The notes below the pieces were generated by a model. That model was not told the origin of the DNA, did no database searches, and saw nothing but the letters and a program-made list of their open reading frames with translations. DNA of 64,000 nt, taken from positions 321,218 to 385,217 of the forward strand of contig NZ_SNYJ01000001.1 in NCBI RefSeq assembly GCF_004363045.1, given 5' to 3'. The position numbers were made by a program, and so were the translations under genes. Of the stretch, positions 9,657 through 18,599 are shown in pieces (within the stretch, counting starts at the first letter, position 1; the number at the start of each line of letters is the position of its first letter). This DNA comes from Aureibacillus halotolerans (GTDB lineage Bacteria > Bacillota > Bacilli > Bacillales > DSM-28697).

Positions 9657-10142
9657 ATGATTGAATTTGAACCATGGTCGATCGATGAAGATTATGGAGT
9701 GACGCCAAGAACCTATGCAATCGCCACGTATGATCATATAACCTATCAATCGATTGTTTTTGATGAGGACGGGGTGTTCTTACAAAAGAGGACGCCTTTT
9801 CAACTGATTAAAGAAGCATGCCTCTATGGTGGCTCCAATTTTAAGGGGCGGCTTGGCTACAGCAAGTTTACCTTCCCAAACAAGAAGAAGCTGCCGATTG
9901 CTGTTGATCCTCTCTACAGCATTTTTGCCTATCCGACCATTGGTTTTGAGCTTCGAGACTGCTTCTGGATCTTTGCAAGTGCAAATCCTTACTACGTCAA
10001 GATTGACCCTCGGAACACACGATTAATCTTTCCAAACAAGTCACATCTTGATGTGCCTATCAGCCACACCACCTGTTTAAAACAACAAATGATGTTAAGT
10101 CAATTGATTGTCACCCACTCGAAGCGTTTCTATGATCAATAA
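9657..10142 (+). CDS. comK: ComK-like competence transcription factor (short form)
   Basis: 161 residues. Aligns by eye with ComK across most of its length: PFQLIKEACLYGGSNFKGRLGYS matches the ComK PLQIVDRSCRFFGSSYAGR region, LPIAVDPLYSIFAYPT matches PPIMVDPSNQIFLFPT, and RLIFPNKSHLDVPIS matches EVTFSNGKTMELPIS. ComK binds AT boxes as a tetramer and switches on DNA-uptake genes. It ends shortly after QQMMLSQLI, about 30 residues earlier than the 192-residue B. subtilis protein, so it lacks the C-terminal tail bound by MecA there. GGGAGG precedes the ATG. Confidence 0.85.
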   Translation: MIEFEPWSIDEDYGVTPRTYAIATYDHITYQSIVFDEDGVFLQKRTPFQLIKEACLYGGSNFKGRLGYSKFTFPNKKKLPIAVDPLYSIFAYPTIGFELRDCFWIFASANPYYVKIDPRNTRLIFPNKSHLDVPISHTTCLKQQMMLSQLIVTHSKRFYDQ

Positions 10143-10179
10143 TGACACACCTTAAAGATACATAAAACCCTAGATTAGA

Positions 10180-11394
10180 TTAGGCTGCCCATTCTTTATT
10201 CGTTCTAGTACCTTGGCGGAGCAACACAAAGGCAACTAGAAAGCTTGCCACTGCCACGTAAAACAATGCCTGCAACGAGAGAAAATCCATAAACAATCCT
10301 GCGATAAATGGCGCAACAAGCGACGAAGCCATGGAAAAAAAGTAATACAGTCCTGTAAAGTAGCCGATGTTCTCTTTCCCACCTAAATCAGCTACGAGAG
10401 GGTACGCCTGTACGTTCACCAATGCCCAACCAAAGCCTGCGATAAAAAGAATAATTCTTACAGCCGTCACGGAGGTTAAAAAAGGCATCGCAATAAAAAA
10501 CACAGCAAGGAAGCCTAATCCTAGCAGCATCATTCGTACCTTTCCGAAGCGGTTTCCAAGCAGACCTGCGGGGAGTGCGAAGAGAACAAAGGACAAACTA
10601 AAAAATCCAAGGGTCGTGCCGGCAGCGCCTGCGTCCATCCCTAAATGCCCGACAGCATACGTCGTAAACTGAGCTTCAATTCCTGAGTAGCCGATAAAAT
10701 AACAAAAGATAGCTAACAAGATAAGGAACGGGCCTCGAAGCGATTTCTTCGGCAAATGCTTCAAGCCATCCAACAATGCACTAAGAGGCTTCGTTTCTTC
10801 ATGCTCCTCTTGAGCATTTGCATAAGGTGGCTTGCGGTTAATTGTTTTCCAAAGCAACGCAAAGGAAAGGAGCATCACACCAGCTGCGATTAGAAAAGGG
10901 AACGTCGTGTCCACCGTGTAAAGCCGTGAAAGCCCAAACAATGCCCCCATCGCTCCGATGCCACCCATTAAATTAATCAATCCATTGGCAGACGAGCGTT
11001 TGGCTGGCGGCGTTTCATCTGGCATCAATGAAATCACTGGCGCCCGAAAAATAGTCATTGCCAGTAAGAATAGCACGTCAACGCACAGCAACACCCAAAG
11101 GGAAGTCTCGGATACGATTGGGATAAGGATAAAAAAGAGAGCTGCTAATGGCATCCCCACGGCAAGAAAAGGAAGTCGCTGCCCGTGCCGTCCATTGATT
11201 CGGTCTGACCAGGTTCCGATTACGGGGATTAAAAAAACAGCAATGAGGTTATCCAACCCCATAATGCCCCCTCGTAACGCACTGCTGTCAATATATTCGC
11301 TGAGGACCAAAGGCATGTAGGCATTGTAAAAGGTCCAAACAAGCATCATGGCTAAAAATCCTGTGCCTATGGTGGTTATTTTTATTGTCGACAT
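10180..11394 (-). CDS. MFS transporter, glycoside/sugar type
   Basis: About 404 residues with roughly 12 hydrophobic segments. The loop after helix 2 carries IGTWSDRINGRHGQRLPFL, typical of the sucrose/GPH-like MFS group. The longest frame starts at 11430, but AAAGGAGG lies nine bases before the ATG at 11394 (MSTIKITTIGTGFLAMM), which I take as the start. Probably imports a glycoside by cation symport; substrate not readable. No clear terminator follows in the 37 bases before the convergent comK stop. Confidence 0.82.
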   Translation of the reverse strand: MSTIKITTIGTGFLAMMLVWTFYNAYMPLVLSEYIDSSALRGGIMGLDNLIAVFLIPVIGTWSDRINGRHGQRLPFLAVGMPLAALFFILIPIVSETSLWVLLCVDVLFLLAMTIFRAPVISLMPDETPPAKRSSANGLINLMGGIGAMGALFGLSRLYTVDTTFPFLIAAGVMLLSFALLWKTINRKPPYANAQEEHEETKPLSALLDGLKHLPKKSLRGPFLILLAIFCYFIGYSGIEAQFTTYAVGHLGMDAGAAGTTLGFFSLSFVLFALPAGLLGNRFGKVRMMLLGLGFLAVFFIAMPFLTSVTAVRIILFIAGFGWALVNVQAYPLVADLGGKENIGYFTGLYYFFSMASSLVAPFIAGLFMDFLSLQALFYVAVASFLVAFVLLRQGTRTNKEWAA

Positions 11395-11617
11395 TGCTTT
11401 GGCCCTCCTTTTGTACAGCTCTGTTTTCATTGTACAGAGGTTTATATTTCCAGTCCATACAATTCATTTGTTTTTTATCGACCTGAAAGACACTTATACT
11501 TTTTTCTTCCATTAAAAGTACGCTAGGATAAAATAGAATGCTTTAATCATTCGTTATTCATTGAATTCCGTCTTCACGACGACTTACAACGAAAAAACCA
11601 CAGGAGGCTGAATACCC

Positions 11618-11947
11618 ATGGTCGATATTATCAAGCTCGTTGGAGCATTACTTTTCCTTATCACTTTCCTTCGGATATGCTTTTTTGGGCTGGAGAAACA
11701 CTGGGAGTTTCAAGAAATGAATCCTTTAGAGAATGCAGACGCGCTTAAAATAAAACGCAAAAAAAGCGAGGAAGTGACCAGCGTTTATCACGTCCCTTAC
11801 CCCTCGTTGTTTTCTAAGGAGGCGAAACAAATCGATTTCTTCCGGCAAGTGCACCTGATACGAGCAACGCCAATGTTGCGCCAACTAAACATATCCATGG
11901 CACCATCCAACTGCCTGTTCGTTCATGAAGAACACCAGCCAGCATAG
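11618..11947 (+). CDS. Possible small membrane protein overlapping an antisense gene
   Basis: 109 codons with AGGAGG nine bases before the ATG. One N-terminal hydrophobic segment (IIKLVGALLFLITFLRICFF) is followed by a charged region. The last 44 codons overlap the 3' end of the convergent CynX-like gene on the other strand and look like its shadow. The gene may originally have ended nearer 11810 and lost its stop. No family recognised. Confidence 0.45.
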   Translation: MVDIIKLVGALLFLITFLRICFFGLEKHWEFQEMNPLENADALKIKRKKSEEVTSVYHVPYPSLFSKEAKQIDFFRQVHLIRATPMLRQLNISMAPSNCLFVHEEHQPA

Positions 11948-13013
11948 GGCCTGTTGACGCAAGCAGATACCCGATCGATTGAGCCATTCCCGAAAGATCC
12001 GCTGCTTCTTCAGACGTCCTTGTCCGTAGTGTAAACAACATCATTGATAGACTAAAAGCACTGCCTCCTCCGCTACCAAAACAGATGACAGCCACGAAGA
12101 GCCATGGACCGGACCCCCAATATAAACTAGCCAATCCTCCTAAAAAAAGGAACGCACTCACCACGAGCATAAAGCTCTGACTTTTATAACGCGCTGCGAT
12201 AAGGGGAATTAAAAAAGTAAATGGAATGAGGACAAATTGTTGTAGTGAGACGAGCACTCCCGCCTCTGCTTCCCCTATCCCCTTTAACATCAGCATATCT
12301 GGAAGCCATGTGATGAGCGTGTAATAAAGTCCAGATTGCAATCCCATAAATATCGTTACCTGCCACGCAAGGGAAGACGTAAGCATTCGGCTTGACCTTT
12401 GCTTCGGGATGACCTGCTTTTTTATGACATTACGTTGCCCCCTCCATACGGGAAGCCAGAATAAAAGGCTAGTCAACGCCAGCAACGCCCAAAAACCTAA
12501 AGAACCTCTCCAGCCTAAAGACGTTTCTGCTAATGGAATGGCCAGTCCTGAGCCAAGTGCTGCGAAAGAGTTCATTACGACAGCATACAGTCCAGTCATA
12601 AGCCCAATCCGATTTGAAAAATCACGCTTGATTAAAGCTGGCAACAAAACATTTCCACAAGAGATCGCTAGACCGACAAACAACGTACCGATAAAAAGCA
12701 GACCTATTTCTCCAGCAGGTCGAACCAAGAGACCGAACAACAAAACTGCTAGAGCAGAGGTTAATACTTTTTCGATGCCATGGGTTTTAGCCAGCTTTGG
12801 AGCAGTAGGTGCGAATAGCGCGAAAGCCATTAACGGAATCGATGTGATGGCGCCCGCCAAACTGGTAGGCAGACCAAGTGCTTCTTGGATGGAATGAAGC
12901 AACGGACCGACCGAAGTAATAGGTGTGCGCAAATTAGCGGCCATCAACAAGATCGCAATGAATAGGAACAATTGTGTTTTTGATTGAAAAATATACTTAG
13001 GTGACTGTGTCAT
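11814..13013 (-). CDS. MFS transporter of the CynX/NimT family
   Basis: 399 residues and 12 predicted helices. N-terminal NLRTPITSVGPLL plus the FSNRIGLMTGLYAVVMN segment are characteristic of the CynX/NimT (YeaN-like) MFS group, which includes cyanate and 2-nitroimidazole transporters. AAGGAG lies ten bases before the ATG. The FadR-like regulator gene sits 32 bases upstream on the same strand, so the two are probably co-transcribed and the regulator likely controls export or uptake of its ligand. Confidence 0.87.
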   Translation of the reverse strand: MTQSPKYIFQSKTQLFLFIAILLMAANLRTPITSVGPLLHSIQEALGLPTSLAGAITSIPLMAFALFAPTAPKLAKTHGIEKVLTSALAVLLFGLLVRPAGEIGLLFIGTLFVGLAISCGNVLLPALIKRDFSNRIGLMTGLYAVVMNSFAALGSGLAIPLAETSLGWRGSLGFWALLALTSLLFWLPVWRGQRNVIKKQVIPKQRSSRMLTSSLAWQVTIFMGLQSGLYYTLITWLPDMLMLKGIGEAEAGVLVSLQQFVLIPFTFLIPLIAARYKSQSFMLVVSAFLFLGGLASLYWGSGPWLFVAVICFGSGGGSAFSLSMMLFTLRTRTSEEAADLSGMAQSIGYLLASTGPMLAGVLHERTGSWMVPWICLVGATLALLVSGALAGRNRFVSPP

Positions 13014-13045
13014 TACAGAATTCTCCTTCTAGTGCATAGCTTCCT

Positions 13046-13696
13046 TTAGCTGATCTGCTGAATGTATGCGTCCACTGCTCGAACCGCTTGATCAGGTTGT
13101 TTTGTTTCGATCGCCTCTACAAGCTGTTGGTGTTCATCATGGCATAACGGGTGGTCTCCCATGCTTGTTTCTGAAATGGATTTACTGATATGGTTGGCAA
13201 GCTGATCATACAGCTCAACAAACAACACATTTCCAGACGCCAGCGTGACTTGTCTATGAAAAGCAAAATCAAAGGCGACAAAGTCTTCATGCTTGTCCGC
13301 TTGTCGGCGAAGCCTCAAGAACTTGTAGAGCTCCTGAAGCTGCTCCCCTGTTCGGTGCATCGCTGCGTAGCGGGCGCTTTCACGTTCGAGCATATGCCTG
13401 GCAGCAAAGACATCTTTTCTAGGAACCTCTTCAAAACGTTTTTGCAATGCGACGCCCAATACGCTTGTTGCCTTTACATATGTCCCATCGCCTGGTTTGG
13501 CTTCGAGCAAACCAGTATGGACAAGGGCACGTACGGCCTCACGCAAAGTGTTTCGACTTATCCCAAGCTCCTGTGAAAGCGTAGATTCTGACGGGATTTT
13601 TTCCCCGACTGACCAATGACCTCGTTCAATAAACCGTTCCATTTGCAAAGCTGCCTGCTCTACTAAAGAGATTTTCCTTGTCGGCTGTAATTGCAA
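13046..13696 (-). CDS. GntR/FadR-family transcriptional regulator
   Basis: 216 residues. Winged-helix DNA-binding domain at residues 8-75 (GEKIPSESTLSQELGISRNTLREAVRALVHTGLL) followed by an all-helical FCD ligand domain (residues 85-215) with the metal-site histidines (FAFHRQV, HDEHQQLVEAI). TTG start, seven bases after GGAGGA. A perfect 15-bp palindrome lies over its leader, consistent with autoregulation. First gene of a probable pair with the CynX-like transporter. Confidence 0.9.
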   Translation of the reverse strand: MQLQPTRKISLVEQAALQMERFIERGHWSVGEKIPSESTLSQELGISRNTLREAVRALVHTGLLEAKPGDGTYVKATSVLGVALQKRFEEVPRKDVFAARHMLERESARYAAMHRTGEQLQELYKFLRLRRQADKHEDFVAFDFAFHRQVTLASGNVLFVELYDQLANHISKSISETSMGDHPLCHDEHQQLVEAIETKQPDQAVRAVDAYIQQIS

Positions 13697-13709
13697 TTGT
13701 CATTCCTCC

Positions 13710-13724
13710 AAACATCCGATGTTT
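13710..13724. promoter_or_regulatory. Probable operator of the FadR-like regulator
   Basis: Perfect palindrome AAACATC-C-GATGTTT, ending next to the GGAGGA ribosome binding site of the regulator gene. Size and symmetry fit a GntR-family dimer site. Binding is inferred. Confidence 0.6.
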
Positions 13725-13864
13725 GATAAAAAAAGCTTACCATACCCCACTTTATTCGTATACTAGTAAATTGATAGATTGGTCATTCTTTGCGATAATA
13801 ACGACATCTTCTAAAAAATGGAGGGACAGTCACTTTAGTGACGGTATGAAAGGAGCACATATAA

Positions 13865-14896
13865 TTGAACTCTAATCTCTCAGATCGAATTCACTCCATT
13901 GATCTCATTCGTGGACTTGCCTTGCTCGGCTTGCCTTTTGTCAATGTACTGTTCCTTTGGTATATGTTCGTACCCATTCCAGAGACCACTTTGGACATCT
14001 GGGTGCAACGCGCTTTATATGTATTTGTTGAAGGACGTTTCTTTAGTATTTTTTCATTCTTGTTCGGCTTAGGCATCTACATTTTTCTGTCACGAGCAGA
14101 AGCCAAAGAATCATCAAAATACACCTTAATACTGTTACGTCTCTTCATTTTACTAATCATCGGCTTTGTTCATCAGATGTATAATTCTGGCGAGGCATTG
14201 TTTATCTACGGGATTGCGGGGCTTCTCTTTTGTTGGTTTTATCATCTCCCAAAGCAATTGAATCTTTGGCTTGGCATTACTGGCTTCATCGGTGCAGGTA
14301 TTCTAGGCATTAAGATCTTAATGGTCTTCCCTCTATTTTTGCTCGGGATTGCCGTCGGTCAATATCGTGTGTTTGAACGGTTGCAAGAGCTTAGGAAACC
14401 GATTGTGTATCTTTGGCTTGGAAGTACAGTAGCCTCTATTGTGGTCATCGTCGTTTTGCTTATTCAAGCCCCTTCACAAGGGTTTCCAGCCATGTCGATT
14501 TCCAGCGAAAACATAGGGGTGAACCAAACCGCTGCGAACGCATTTATCCACCACGCGCTCTTGTATGGACAAGCCATTACTCTATTTTATGTGACGACAA
14601 TGATCCTGCTTGCACAAAAAACAACACTACTTCGTCCTTTACAAGCGTTCGGTCGAATGGCGTTAACCAACTATGTCGGACAAACCGTCATATTGTTATT
14701 TATCTCCACGTTTTTCTCAGACACCACCGTTATTCAGTACAGCCACACCGTTTGGATTTGTGTGCTTGTCGTCCTCGTTCAAATTGTTGTCAGCAATCTC
14801 TGGCTGCGGGTTTTCCGCTACGGACCTCTCGAATGGCTGTGGCGTTGTGGAACTTACTGGCAGACAGTCCCACTGCTCAAACGACGTGAAGGGTAG
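13865..14896 (+). CDS. DUF418 (YeiB-like) membrane protein
   Basis: 343 residues with about nine hydrophobic segments. Opens with RIHSIDLIRGLALLGLPFVNVL, the family signature, and continues with LYVFVEGRFFSIFSFLFGLGIYIF. The C-terminal DUF418 part includes ALTNYVGQTVI. Function is not established for the family. TTG start nine bases after GGAG. Monocistronic, divergent from the FadR-like operon, with a strong terminator downstream. Confidence 0.88.
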   Translation: MNSNLSDRIHSIDLIRGLALLGLPFVNVLFLWYMFVPIPETTLDIWVQRALYVFVEGRFFSIFSFLFGLGIYIFLSRAEAKESSKYTLILLRLFILLIIGFVHQMYNSGEALFIYGIAGLLFCWFYHLPKQLNLWLGITGFIGAGILGIKILMVFPLFLLGIAVGQYRVFERLQELRKPIVYLWLGSTVASIVVIVVLLIQAPSQGFPAMSISSENIGVNQTAANAFIHHALLYGQAITLFYVTTMILLAQKTTLLRPLQAFGRMALTNYVGQTVILLFISTFFSDTTVIQYSHTVWICVLVVLVQIVVSNLWLRVFRYGPLEWLWRCGTYWQTVPLLKRREG

Positions 14897-14930
14897 TGGA
14901 GGGATCTAAACAGCTAACATGATGAAACAG

Positions 14931-14955
14931 GACTGCCCAAAGAAACTGGGCAGTC
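14931..14955 (+). terminator. Terminator of the DUF418 gene
   Basis: GACTGCCCA and TGGGCAGTC form a perfect 9-bp stem with a 7-base loop, followed by TTCCTTTTTGTTTT. Confidence 0.85.
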
Positions 14956-15030
14956 TTCCTTTTTGTTTTGATGGCATTTGTGAAAAGAGCAATCACTTCT
15001 ATTCGTCTCGACTCATTTTCAACCACAGAC

Positions 15031-15063
15031 AAAAAGACAGCCAGGAACGGAATCCCTGACTGC
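15031..15063 (-). terminator. Terminator of the sulfate operon
   Basis: On the minus strand AGTCAGGG and TCCTGGCT form a stem (with G-U pairs) followed by GTCTTTTTG. It starts a few bases after the yezD stop. Confidence 0.75.
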
Positions 15064-15069
15064 CCAAAT

Positions 15070-15246
15070 TTATTTCTTCGATTGGATTTCTGCTTGAGTG
15101 CGCAGTGGCAATCGTACTTTCTCTGCTTTTTCGATTTGTGTAATCTGTCCATCGTGTAGTGTAATTTGCACGGTTCCGTAGTCGATCTGGTGAATGGCTT
15201 TTAAAATATGCTCAATCCACTCCTGGTCAATTGCTTTGTTGGCCAT
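15070..15246 (-). CDS. yezD: YezD-family small protein, last gene of the sulfate operon
   Basis: 58 residues, beginning MANKAIDQEWIEHILKAI and continuing YGTVQITLHDGQITQIEKAEKVRLP. This is the short YezD/DUF2292 family, whose B. subtilis member sits with sulfate assimilation genes (yitA-yitB). GGGAGGCGG lies before the ATG. It is the fifth gene of the sulfate uptake cluster, 130 bases after cysA, and is followed by the operon terminator. Biochemical role unknown. Confidence 0.88.
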   Translation of the reverse strand: MANKAIDQEWIEHILKAIHQIDYGTVQITLHDGQITQIEKAEKVRLPLRTQAEIQSKK

Positions 15247-15286
15247 TGTGACATCCGCCTCCCTTACACAGTTTAGTAATCTGTAG

Positions 15287-15320
15287 AGGATGCGCCTGAC
15301 ACGTTCACCTGGCGCATCCT
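15287..15320 (-). other. Intercistronic hairpin between cysA and yezD
   Basis: AGGATGCGCC and GGCGCATCCT form a perfect 10-bp stem with a 14-base loop. No T-run follows on the minus strand, so it looks like an mRNA processing or stability element rather than a terminator. Confidence 0.55.
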
Positions 15321-15376
15321 ACATACATCGATTTCTCCACACTATTTCTCCACTTATTCCGATTAAAAAAGTGAGG

Positions 15377-16441
15377 TTATTGCGCAACAGAAAACACCCG
15401 ACACTGCTCAGGATACAAATAAATCGTATCACCAACGCTCAAATGGAGCGATTTACTTTGCAGCTCCGTCAATTCAACCTGTACGTAGTCGCTTGCAACG
15501 TCCAAACGGTTTATTTCTATTGAAACAAGTGGGCCTGCCCGATGCAATCGATGAATGATGCCCGGAATACTCTTGTCACGAGACTCTTTTGTAACGGTAA
15601 AATGATGCGGCCGAACATAAGCAATCCCTCTTTGTCCTTCTCCTATTCCAGACTCTTCATCTCGGAAAACAAAGCTTCCATGTTCGACACCACGGTCGGA
15701 AATTGGTCCGGAAAATGTATTAACCCGCCCTAAAAAATCGAACACAAACGGGGAATTCGGAGAATGGTACACTTCATCGGGTCGGCCGAGTTGAATAATT
15801 CGTCCTTCATTCATAATAGCGACACGGTCCGCAACATCAAAAGCTTCCTCTTGATCATGAGTGACGAACACACTCGTCGTGTTAAATTCTTGATGCAAAT
15901 TACGAAGCCAAAGCCGAAGCTCTTTACGTACCTTGGCATCCAAAGCGCCAAAAGGTTCATCTAGCAACAAAACAGACGGCTCCACGGCAAGCGCTCTTGC
16001 CAACGCGACACGCTGTCGTTGTCCACCCGACAGTTGGGCAGGATAGCGATCGGCGTAGCCTTCCAGCTTAATGAGGGCCAACAGTTCATCCACCTTTTCC
16101 TTAATTGCATTTTTCGATGGACGCTGTTTTTTCGGGCGCACCTTCAAGCCATAGGCGACATTCTCGGCAACCGTCATATGGCGGAAAAGAGCATAGTGCT
16201 GAAACACAAAACCGACATTTCGAGCACTAACATGTGTATTCGTCTGCTCTTGACCATGAAACGAAATGCTGCCTTGATCACTATGCTCCAAGCCAGCAAT
16301 GATGCGAAGCAATGAAGTCTTTCCCGAACCAGAAGGACCAAGCAAGGCGAGCAATTCGCCTTCCTGAACGGTCAAATCAACGCCGTGAAGTGCTTGAAAT
16401 GAGCCGAATGATTTGGAAATCTTTTCGACAGTAATGCTCAT
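15377..16441 (-). CDS. cysA: Sulfate/thiosulfate ABC transporter ATPase
   Basis: 354 residues. Walker [10 protein letters not shown] near residue 35, signature [15 protein letters not shown] near 140, Walker [13 protein letters not shown] near 160 and switch histidine [10 protein letters not shown] near 195, followed by a C-terminal TOBE-type domain (about 235-354). Energises sulfate import together with the CysT and CysW permeases encoded just upstream. It is separated from cysW by 416 bases of repeated DNA, unusual inside an operon. Confidence 0.94.
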   Translation of the reverse strand: MSITVEKISKSFGSFQALHGVDLTVQEGELLALLGPSGSGKTSLLRIIAGLEHSDQGSISFHGQEQTNTHVSARNVGFVFQHYALFRHMTVAENVAYGLKVRPKKQRPSKNAIKEKVDELLALIKLEGYADRYPAQLSGGQRQRVALARALAVEPSVLLLDEPFGALDAKVRKELRLWLRNLHQEFNTTSVFVTHDQEEAFDVADRVAIMNEGRIIQLGRPDEVYHSPNSPFVFDFLGRVNTFSGPISDRGVEHGSFVFRDEESGIGEGQRGIAYVRPHHFTVTKESRDKSIPGIIHRLHRAGPLVSIEINRLDVASDYVQVELTELQSKSLHLSVGDTIYLYPEQCRVFSVAQ

Positions 16442-16460
16442 TTTGTCCTCCTCTATTTTT

Positions 16461-16840
16461 AGGCGGATGAGAAACGCTCGCTTTCTTTGTTGCTTTGTCT
16501 TGTCCGGTGCTCATTGCCCTTATGGCAACTCTGCGCCTCCCAAGACTTTGCGCCTCGAAAGACAAGCGTTTTCATTCCGCCTAAATTTCTTGATGAGAAA
16601 CGCTAGGCTAGCTTTTTTCGTTGTTTTGCTTTGTCCGGTGCTCATTGCCCTTATGGCAACTCCGCTCCTCTCAAAGCTTCACGCCTTAAAAGACAAGCGT
16701 TTTCATTCCGCCTAAATTTCTTGATGAGAAACGCTCGCTTTTTTCGTTGTTTTGCTTTGTCCGGTGCTCATTGCCTTTATGGCAACTCCGCCCCTCTCAA
16801 AGCTTCACGCTTAGATAAGACAAACGTTTTCATTCCGCCT
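16461..16840. repeat. Three tandem 127-131-bp units with inverted ends, inside the sulfate operon
   Basis: Unit boundaries are about 16461-16582, 16583-16713 and 16714-16840. Each unit runs from GATGAGAAACGCT to AGCGTTTTCATTCCGCCT, ends that are imperfect inverted copies of each other. Each shares an inner block, CCGGTGCTCATTGCC then TTATGGCAACTC. Each unit could fold as one long hairpin. It fills the whole cysW-cysA gap, so it would be part of the mRNA. Small frames here (for example 16413-16715) arise from the repeat and are not genes. Confidence 0.85.
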
Positions 16841-16857
16841 GCGTTTTTCAGTGCATT

Positions 16858-17727
16858 TTAAATTCCAGGAGTGAGACCAGCTTTATATTCAATCAATTTT
16901 TTGATCACCAGCGTAATAATGGCCAACAATGACATTAGAGAGGCCACGGCAAACGCTGCGGCAAATTGGTACTCGTTGTACAAAATGTCGATATGCAGTG
17001 GCATCGTGTTCGTCATGCCTCGAATTTTCCCTGATACTACAGCGACGGCGCCAAATTCACCCATCGCTCTGGCATTACACAAAATGACGCTGTACAGAAG
17101 ACCCCATTTAATATTCGGTAGAGTCACATACCAAAAGGTTTTCCAGCCTTTCGCGCCTAAAACGAGCGATGCTTCTTCTTCCGATGTCCCCAAACTCTGC
17201 ATGACCGGTATTAACTCACGGGCCACAAACGGAAAGGTAATAAACAAGGTGGCGATGACAATTCCCGGAATCGCGAAGATAATTTGTATATCGTATGCTT
17301 CCAAGAACGGTCCCATGACGCCATTGACTCCAAACAAAAGCACGAAGATTAGTCCCGCAATGACTGGAGATACGGCGAACGGCAAATCAATTAATGTAAG
17401 CAAAAGCTGCTTCCCTTTGAACGAAAATTTTGTAATCGCCCAGGCTGCGACAACACCAAACAGGGTGTTTAACGGAACGGTAATTAGGGCCACTGTCAGC
17501 GTTAATTGAATGGCTGACAAAGCATCAGGTTCTGTCACTGCAGCGAGATAAACGTCCCACCCCTTCGAAAATGCCTGTAAAAAGATTGTGAGCAACGGCA
17601 ATAACAAAAAGAGGGAGAGAAATATACCCGAAATGCCAATCAGCGTCCACTTCAACCAGGACGGTTCTGAGGTTGATTTTCGTAGCATTTTAGCGGGCGC
17701 TACTTGTGGAAACACGGGCTGTGCCAT
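16858..17727 (-). CDS. cysW: Sulfate ABC transporter permease CysW
   Basis: About 289 residues, six membrane helices. EEASLVLGAKGWKTFWYVTLPNIK near the C-terminus is the EAA loop that contacts CysA. The frame is open to 17769 inside cysT, but GGGGGTGG lies just before the ATG at 17727 (MAQPVFPQVAP), giving an 11-base gap after the cysT stop. Second permease of the heterodimeric sulfate channel. Confidence 0.92.
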   Translation of the reverse strand: MAQPVFPQVAPAKMLRKSTSEPSWLKWTLIGISGIFLSLFLLLPLLTIFLQAFSKGWDVYLAAVTEPDALSAIQLTLTVALITVPLNTLFGVVAAWAITKFSFKGKQLLLTLIDLPFAVSPVIAGLIFVLLFGVNGVMGPFLEAYDIQIIFAIPGIVIATLFITFPFVARELIPVMQSLGTSEEEASLVLGAKGWKTFWYVTLPNIKWGLLYSVILCNARAMGEFGAVAVVSGKIRGMTNTMPLHIDILYNEYQFAAAFAVASLMSLLAIITLVIKKLIEYKAGLTPGI

Positions 17728-17738
17728 TGTTCCACCCC

Positions 17739-18563
17739 CTATACTGCTGCATGGCGGCGCGTCCACCATTGCAGCACGTTAATGAATAATAAAATGACAA
17801 ACGACAACATAAGCATGACTGCGGCAACAGCCGTTGCGCCCGCATAATCGTATTGTTCCAGCTTTGTCATGATCACCAACGGAGAAATCTCCGTTTCAAA
17901 TGGCATGTTTCCTGCGATAAAAATAACCGATCCGTATTCGCCGACTCCTCTGGCAAACGCGAGGGCAAACCCTGTGAGTATGGCTGGCGTCAGCTCTGGC
18001 AAAATAATTTTTCGAAAGGTTTGCCATCGGCTTGCCCCCAAGCTCGCTGAGGCTTCCTCAACCTCCTGATCAAAGGCCTGCAGCACAGGTTGCACGGAAC
18101 GTACGATAAACGGAAGTCCGATAAACAATAACGCAATCGTAATCCCGATTGGAGAATAGGCAATGCGAAACGGAAAAAATTGCCCAATCCAGCCCTCTGG
18201 CATATATAACGTGGCAAGCGCAATGCCTGCCACCGCGGTTGGTAAAGCAAACGGCAAATCAACCAAAGCATCGATGAGGCGTCTCCCTGGAAATGAATAA
18301 CGCACCAACACCCAAGCAATGAGAACGCCAAAGAAAATGTTGATCAGACCTGCAATGAGTGCCGTACTGAAGCTAAGACGGTAGGAGGCGAGCACGCGCG
18401 GCTCTGTCACAGCCGCCCAAAAGTCTGCCCACCCCATTGTTGAGCTTAATAAAAACACCATAGATAGCGGGATTAGCACGACGACACTTAAATAAAAGAT
18501 CGTGTATCCAAGTGTTAAACCATACCCGGGAAGTAAACGTTTTTGCCTAGCTGCTGTTGCCAT
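17739..18563 (-). CDS. cysT: Sulfate ABC transporter permease CysT
   Basis: 274 residues with six helices. EEASASLGASRWQTFRKIILPELTPA is the EAA loop. AGAAGGTG nine bases before the ATG at 18563 (MATAARQKR) favours this start over the in-frame GTG at 18575. Pairs with CysW in the membrane. It lies 36 bases after the binding-protein gene. Confidence 0.93.
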   Translation of the reverse strand: MATAARQKRLLPGYGLTLGYTIFYLSVVVLIPLSMVFLLSSTMGWADFWAAVTEPRVLASYRLSFSTALIAGLINIFFGVLIAWVLVRYSFPGRRLIDALVDLPFALPTAVAGIALATLYMPEGWIGQFFPFRIAYSPIGITIALLFIGLPFIVRSVQPVLQAFDQEVEEASASLGASRWQTFRKIILPELTPAILTGFALAFARGVGEYGSVIFIAGNMPFETEISPLVIMTKLEQYDYAGATAVAAVMLMLSFVILLFINVLQWWTRRHAAV

Positions 18564-18599
18564 TGTGTCGTACACCTTCTTTCTTGCAAAACGTCGCTT

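Noticed and set aside
14877-15159. 91- and 63-codon frames over the yezD region
   Set aside because: They are shadows of the yezD gene and the neighbouring terminators.
16413-16861. Short hydrophobic frames (FLMRNARLAFFVV and similar)
   Set aside because: They recur only because the 130-bp unit is repeated; no start signals.
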